In this document: one piece after another, positions 15,864 through 19,429 of the stretch
How the letters are laid out: the number at the start of each line of letters is the position of its first letter
Numbering within the stretch: position 1 is the first letter of the stretch
Assembly: GCA_030637965.1 (NCBI GenBank)
Contig: DAOWFO010000034.1
Coordinates: 1-19,429 of the forward strand
Direction of reading: 5' to 3'
DNA: 19,429 nucleotides
DNA from: Thermoplasmata archaeon
GTDB taxonomy: Archaea > Thermoplasmatota > E2 > DHVEG-1
Made by a program: the position numbers and the translations under genes
Notes under the pieces: model-generated
Told to the model about the DNA's origin: nothing
Database searches by the model: none
The model's input: only the letters and a program-made list of their open reading frames with translations

Positions 15864-17102
15864 ATGGGAGAATTCAATACTTTAGATGATTTAAATATAG
15901 AAAACAAGACTGTTTTGTTAAGAGTTGATTTTAACATGCCTCTTGATAAAAATTCTTTTGAAATTTTGGATACAACGAGAATTAAACTTGTTCTACCAAC
16001 AATAAAAGAAATAATAAATAAAAATACTAAGATTGTTATACTTGCTCATCAAGGAAGAAAAGGAAGTTGGGATTTCATATCTCTAGATAAACATGCAAAG
16101 GTACTAAAAAAATTACTTACAAAGGAAGTAAAATTTGTCGATGATGTTTATGACTATAAAGCTAAAAACGCAATAGAGAATCTTGATTATGGGGAGGTTT
16201 TGTTATTAGATAATGTAAGAAAAATACCATATGAAATTGAAAAAAAAACTGCAATAGAACATTCAAAAACGGAGTTTGTTCAAAGTTTATATCCTCTAGC
16301 CGATTTTTTTGTAAATGATGCTTTTGCTGCAGCACACAGAGCTCAGTGTTCGTTAATTGGATTTACAAATGTCTTACCATCATGTGCAGGGAGACTTATG
16401 GAAAAAGAACTTAAAACATTGGAAAGAATAGTAAAAAAACCTGATAAACCTTGTATCTTTCTGTTTGGTGGAGCAAAATTCTCTGATACGGTTGTCACTA
16501 TTGAACGCATTCTTATGAACAAAATAGCAGATAAAGTGATTCTTACTGGACTACCAGCACTTGCATTCTTAAAAGCAAATGGTTACAATCTAGGAGAAAA
16601 GAATGAATCTGTATTACTTAAAGAAGGGAAACCCGAACAATTTAAAGAAATTAAAAAAGTTTATGCGAAATTTAAGGACAAAATATATCTACCAAAAGAT
16701 TTTGCTATATCTAAAAATGATATGAGAAAAGAGATATTCCTTAATGAACTTCCAAGCGAATACAATCTATTTGATATAGGTGAAAAAACAATAGGAGATA
16801 TCAAAGATATCTTAAAAATTGCTAAAACTGTATTTTTATCTGGACCATGTGGTGTTTTTGAAAATGAGAAATTTAAAAAAGGTACTAAAGAGATATTCAA
16901 TTTTGTTGCATATTCAGGGTCTTTTTCTATTGCAGGTGGAGGTCATACTATTGCAGCAGTTGAGCAGTTATCCCTTAGAGATAAAATATCTCATATAAGT
17001 ACAGGTGGGGGCTCACTTGAAAAATTTATGATGGGGGAAAAATTACCTGTTGTTGAGGCTCTTAAAGCTGCAAAAAATAGAAAAATTATAAAGTACCATT
17101 AA
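15864..17102 (+). CDS. pgk: Phosphoglycerate kinase, archaeal form
   Basis: Transfers phosphate between 1,3-bisphosphoglycerate and ADP, next to GAPDH in glycolysis and gluconeogenesis. The 412 residues match archaeal PGK. Seen: LLRVDFNMPLD (from residue 18), LDTTRI, LAHQGRKG, LDNVRK, FFVNDAFAAAHRAQCSL, FLFGGAKFSDT, LSGPCGVFE, AGGGHTIAAVEQL and the nucleotide-binding STGGGSLEKFMMGEKLPVVEAL-type end (written here in part as STGGGSLEKFM). The start is the ATG at 15864, with GGAGGT 8 bases before it; the TTG at 15846 in the same frame lies upstream of that ribosome-binding site. tRNA-Ala follows 45 bases after the stop. Confidence 0.96.
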   Translation: MGEFNTLDDLNIENKTVLLRVDFNMPLDKNSFEILDTTRIKLVLPTIKEIINKNTKIVILAHQGRKGSWDFISLDKHAKVLKKLLTKEVKFVDDVYDYKAKNAIENLDYGEVLLLDNVRKIPYEIEKKTAIEHSKTEFVQSLYPLADFFVNDAFAAAHRAQCSLIGFTNVLPSCAGRLMEKELKTLERIVKKPDKPCIFLFGGAKFSDTVVTIERILMNKIADKVILTGLPALAFLKANGYNLGEKNESVLLKEGKPEQFKEIKKVYAKFKDKIYLPKDFAISKNDMRKEIFLNELPSEYNLFDIGEKTIGDIKDILKIAKTVFLSGPCGVFENEKFKKGTKEIFNFVAYSGSFSIAGGGHTIAAVEQLSLRDKISHISTGGGSLEKFMMGEKLPVVEALKAAKNRKIIKYH

Positions 17103-17147
17103 CAGAGAAACAGTCAAAAATTAATTTTGTTTACATTTTTCATCCAA

Positions 17148-17219
17148 GGGCTGGTAGATCAGTGGAAGATCGCCACCTTCGCAAGGTGGAGGCCGTGGGT
17201 TCAAATCCCATCCAGTCCA
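17148..17219 (+). tRNA. tRNA-Ala, anticodon CGC
   Basis: A full 72-base cloverleaf. The acceptor stem GGGCTGG (17148-17154) pairs with CCAGTCC (17212-17218) and includes G3:U70, the alanine identity pair. The D stem is GATC/GATC (17157-17160, 17168-17171) with loop AGTGGAA. The anticodon stem CCACC/GGTGG (17173-17177, 17185-17189) holds the loop TTCGCAA, so the anticodon is CGC at 17180-17182, reading GCG. The variable loop has 5 bases. The T stem GTGGG/CCCAT has the loop TTCAAAT. The discriminator is A17219 and CCA is not encoded. There is no intron. Confidence 0.97.
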
Positions 17220-17326
17220 TCCTGACTTTCCAGATGGTGTTCTTACACTACTTTGTCTAGAATGATTAGTTGTTAAATTATTAGAATTCTTATTTTCACT
17301 ACCTATGTTTTCTAATTAAGGAATGT

Positions 17327-17713
17327 TTATGTAAAGTTCCATTTTCCCAGAGATACATTTGTTGGTATCCAGTATAATGTTACTATTGCATTAACAAGTT
17401 GAAAATAAATACCATTATCTTGTGTAACTATACCCCAATCATTGGGACATGATGTACCATTACCATATGGTTTAAGAGAAGATATTTCAATACTAGAGTG
17501 AAAACCTACATCCGAATATTTACCTGATGAGAGTGATATATTGATATCATTCCAAGTTAAATTTGATTTTTCAGCTAAACTGACTATAAGCCACCCATTT
17601 TCTTGTATAAATTCTATTTTAGGTGTTTCTAACGTATCTGTACATCCACTCAATCCAACAACCAGAAATATGATGACTATTCCAGATACAATTAGATGTT
17701 TATTCTTTTTCAT
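17327..17713 (-). CDS. Predicted lipoprotein of unknown function
   Basis: A 128-residue protein from the Met at 17713. It has a lipoprotein signal: MKKNKHLIV, a hydrophobic core, and the lipobox VGLSGC with Cys24 as the lipidated residue. The mature part of about 105 residues has alternating beta-like stretches (IEFIQENGWLIVSL, GIYFQLVNAIVTLYW) and several N-x-S/T sites (NLTW, NISL, NGTS, NVSL), so it should be extracellular, anchored in the membrane. No family recognised. The frame extends to ATG 17755, giving an unusually long charged N region; M11 at 17725 is another option. I prefer 17713 because the neighbouring lipoprotein also begins MKKN. A shared leader motif (17761-17774) argues somewhat for the longer form. 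Confidence 0.7.
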   Translation of the reverse strand: MKKNKHLIVSGIVIIFLVVGLSGCTDTLETPKIEFIQENGWLIVSLAEKSNLTWNDINISLSSGKYSDVGFHSSIEISSLKPYGNGTSCPNDWGIVTQDNGIYFQLVNAIVTLYWIPTNVSLGKWNFT

Positions 17714-17812
17714 TCCCTTTTCCATTATATTCTTCTCTTTCAAATATAGCACCATTTAAATAAAGATAATCTCCTTTCAGTTCATATTTAAATTCATATT
17801 TATTTCTCACAA

Positions 17813-18685
17813 TCAGTTAAAATAATATTTTTCAAATAATTCAGAGTAAGTTCCAATATTATCCTGATACCATTTGGATATTTCACTATTTACTTGAGTG
17901 AGTGTTTCTGAAGATTCTATTGCATAGACATCATCATATAATGCAGAATATTCATCATATTTCTTATCTGCACTGGAATACTTCTTTTCAATCAATAAGT
18001 CAAGATATTCGTCATACAACTCCCAAACATCTATCCACATATTCCAAACACCTTTTATTTCCTCTGAATATGTTTGAATTTTCAATTTTTCTCGTTTATT
18101 TTCTATTTCACTTAATTCTCCAATAATTCGGCTCAAATTCTCTACATAATTTTTTGCTTCTTCATATTCTTCTTCCTCTACCTTGAAATTCATTAAAGTG
18201 AGTTCACCTTCATATTCCTCTAACTTCTGTAATTTGATTCTAGTAAGATTAATGAATTCTCTATAAGTTTCCATATTTGAGAGACAAACATCTACTGATG
18301 ATTTATTTGAATTATAATCATCAATCATATCCTCTATATTGTTGTAGACATCTCTCTGTGTATCTGTTATTCTGCTAGTGTCTTTACTATCCTGATAATC
18401 TGCTATATATATATCTAAATTATACATTTCTTCATCAATATCTGATTCATATTCTTCCATATCTCGCATCATTGATTCTGTAAATGTAAGATAATTCATC
18501 AAACTATTCCAATCATAATCTATTTCATACATCCAAAGGTGAAAATAGATATTTTCTAGATATGTGTCAATATCTTTATCATAAGTATCTAAATTCTTTA
18601 TGAATTCATTTTCTTCTACACAACCACTAAAATATGAAATTGATAAAACTAGCATCACTACTATTACAATAATATTCTTTTTCAT
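17813..18685 (-). CDS. Predicted lipoprotein with long acidic helical region
   Basis: A 290-residue protein. The signal MKKNIIVIVVMLVLSIS ends in the lipobox YFSGC, with Cys22 lipidated. The rest is almost all helix-forming and strongly acidic, rich in Glu, Asp and Tyr (for example SMMRDMEEYESDIDEEMYNL, FKVEEEEYEEAKNYVENL), with coiled-coil-like heptads around residues 85-200 and no cysteine cluster or enzymatic motif. It is probably an extracellular, membrane-tethered helical protein, perhaps scaffold-like; no family recognised. GGGAG lies 10 bases before the ATG. The next gene, another lipoprotein, begins about 57-100 bases after its stop, so the two are likely co-transcribed. Confidence 0.78.
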   Translation of the reverse strand: MKKNIIVIVVMLVLSISYFSGCVEENEFIKNLDTYDKDIDTYLENIYFHLWMYEIDYDWNSLMNYLTFTESMMRDMEEYESDIDEEMYNLDIYIADYQDSKDTSRITDTQRDVYNNIEDMIDDYNSNKSSVDVCLSNMETYREFINLTRIKLQKLEEYEGELTLMNFKVEEEEYEEAKNYVENLSRIIGELSEIENKREKLKIQTYSEEIKGVWNMWIDVWELYDEYLDLLIEKKYSSADKKYDEYSALYDDVYAIESSETLTQVNSEISKWYQDNIGTYSELFEKYYFN

Positions 18686-18736
18686 ATAAAGTAATCTCCC
18701 TTATGAAAACTTAATCATATATTACTTTATTAAGAT

Positions 18737-18925
18737 TTATTTAACCCTTCCCCATTTCTCTAATTTCATACTAAGTATTACCATTACTCCAAACGTAATG
18801 ATTCCGCCTAGTACCAATACTCCAAAAAAGTAAACTTGTGTTGTGAAATATTGGGCAGTATAAGTAATTAATACTATTATTACTCCAACAATAACTAGTA
18901 TCAATCCTATTAAGACTCTATTCAT
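18737..18925 (-). CDS. Small membrane protein with two predicted spans
   Basis: A 62-residue protein. It has two hydrophobic helices (about residues 4-22, LIGLILVIVGVIIVLI; and 31-52, VYFFGVLVLGGIITFGVMVI) joined by a short loop TYTAQYFTTQ, with a basic C-terminal tail MKLEKWGRVK. Positive ends on both sides predict both termini in the cytoplasm. No family recognised. It begins at ATG 18925, after GAGAG about 10 bases upstream, and is 51 bases ahead of the acidic lipoprotein gene on the same strand. Confidence 0.65.
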   Translation of the reverse strand: MNRVLIGLILVIVGVIIVLITYTAQYFTTQVYFFGVLVLGGIITFGVMVILSMKLEKWGRVK

Positions 18926-18991
18926 ATTTGTATACTCTCTCTTTTGAAATCTAAATCAGATGTTATTATTAAAAGTATTGTAATTTCTCTC

Positions 18992-19429
18992 TTAATCATA
19001 GATACATATGCGACAATGGAGGGAAGTTATATCATTCAAACATACCCAAAGAGATATACTATTTGAGTCAGGACCCCAATAATATAATTCATCTCCAATA
19101 TTTCAATTGGTTACTCCATAAGTGACCTTTTGAAATTGGATATCAACAATATAATCATCTGGATTTCTACCGAGATTATGATTTAATGTATAATGGTCAC
19201 AACCAGTGTAACTAATCTATCCACTATCATAATCAGGACGGTGGAAACCATGATATTCTTTAATTGTTTGATTATTAACTGTTATATTATCTTTCACATC
19301 AAGTTTTTCTAATGGAGAATTAGTTCCCATACCAATATTTCCCTCAAGTATTGCATACATGTCTGGTTAATTAGTTAAATAATCCCAATCATCAACATGT
19401 TTTTCACTATGTTGTGGTTTCTTTCCAAA
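18992..19429 (-). pseudogene. Decayed tail-fibre/adhesin-like gene, 5' end outside the window
   Basis: One minus-strand frame runs from the window edge to TAA at 18992-18994 with three internal stops and no frameshift: TAA 19367-19369, TAG 19217-19219 and TGA 19103-19105. The pieces read as one protein: HVDDWDYLTN*PDM, NIGMGTNSPLEKLDVKDNI, FHRPDYDSG*ISYTGC, LNHNLGRNPDDYIVDIQF, GVTN*NIGDELYYWGPD and SISLWVCLND. NIG[IM]GT-SP-KLDV is common in tail fibres and surface proteins. DYDSG-W and HNLG-NPDDY resemble lectin-like or receptor-binding C-terminal domains. The TAG stands where Trp is expected, and TGA may also replace Trp. The family call is from memory of these motifs. A sequencing or assembly artefact cannot be excluded. 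Confidence 0.6.

Noticed and set aside
19103..19369. Recoding of TAG (pyrrolysine) or TGA (selenocysteine or Trp) to rescue the right-edge reading frame.
   Set aside because: All three stop codons occur in the same frame, TAG sits at an expected Trp, and TAG, TGA and TAA all end intact genes elsewhere in the window.
1..19429. CRISPR arrays, insertion sequences, integrases and toxin-antitoxin pairs.
   Set aside because: No regular repeat-spacer pattern, transposase or integrase motif, or small paired genes of that kind were found on either strand.

Overview
The window reads as a chromosomal segment of an AT-rich archaeon, most likely a euryarchaeon; Thermoplasmatota is my best guess, not proven. 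Support comes from the archaeal N-terminally extended AlaRS, class I LysRS, deoxyhypusine synthase, type II methionine aminopeptidase, aMBF1, a COG1340-type coiled-coil protein, Sec61-beta, a GfcR-like regulator, an archaeal PGK, a tRNA without encoded CCA, TATA-like boxes about 25 bases before starts, and mixed leaderless and GGTGA/GGAGG-led genes.

Layout. Positions 2-720 (+) hold the 3' part of a purine phosphoribosyltransferase and a tiny Zn-ribbon membrane protein. A small unknown gene (785-946, -) faces away from a MEMO-family gene and the deoxyhypusine synthase gene (1050-2908, +). A tight minus-strand block follows (6835 down to 3098): coiled-coil protein, aMBF1, TsaC/Sua5-type t6A enzyme, methionine aminopeptidase, creatininase-family protein. 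Divergent from it are a double winged-helix gene and alaS (7083-10345, +). A mostly gene-free stretch of about 600 bases (10346-10941) contains two 14-base palindromes around an imperfect hairpin. It is followed by a 55-codon Sec61-beta gene on the minus strand (10942-11109), too short for ordinary gene-length cut-offs. From 11263 to 17102 (+) come a GfcR-like HTH-phosphoribosyltransferase, class I lysS, a t6A methylthiotransferase, a bacterial-type GAPDH and an archaeal PGK, then tRNA-Ala(CGC) at 17148-17219.

Beyond the tRNA the character changes. There are two predicted lipoproteins, a two-span membrane protein and, at the right edge, a decayed reading frame resembling a tail-fibre or adhesin C-terminal domain with three in-frame stops. 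No CRISPR array, transposase or integrase is visible.

How the genes fit together. Most of the window serves translation and protein maturation: aminoacylation (AlaRS, LysRS, tRNA-Ala), tRNA position-37 modification (TsaC makes the t6A precursor, the radical SAM enzyme thiomethylates t6A), N-terminal Met removal, eIF5A modification and membrane insertion. A smaller part is triose-phosphate metabolism (GAPDH, PGK) with a possible sugar-catabolism regulator nearby. The right end is accessory surface or secreted material. I do not see one complete new defence or catalytic system; the best candidates for novelty are the 10522-10645 element, the lipoprotein cluster and the decayed gene.
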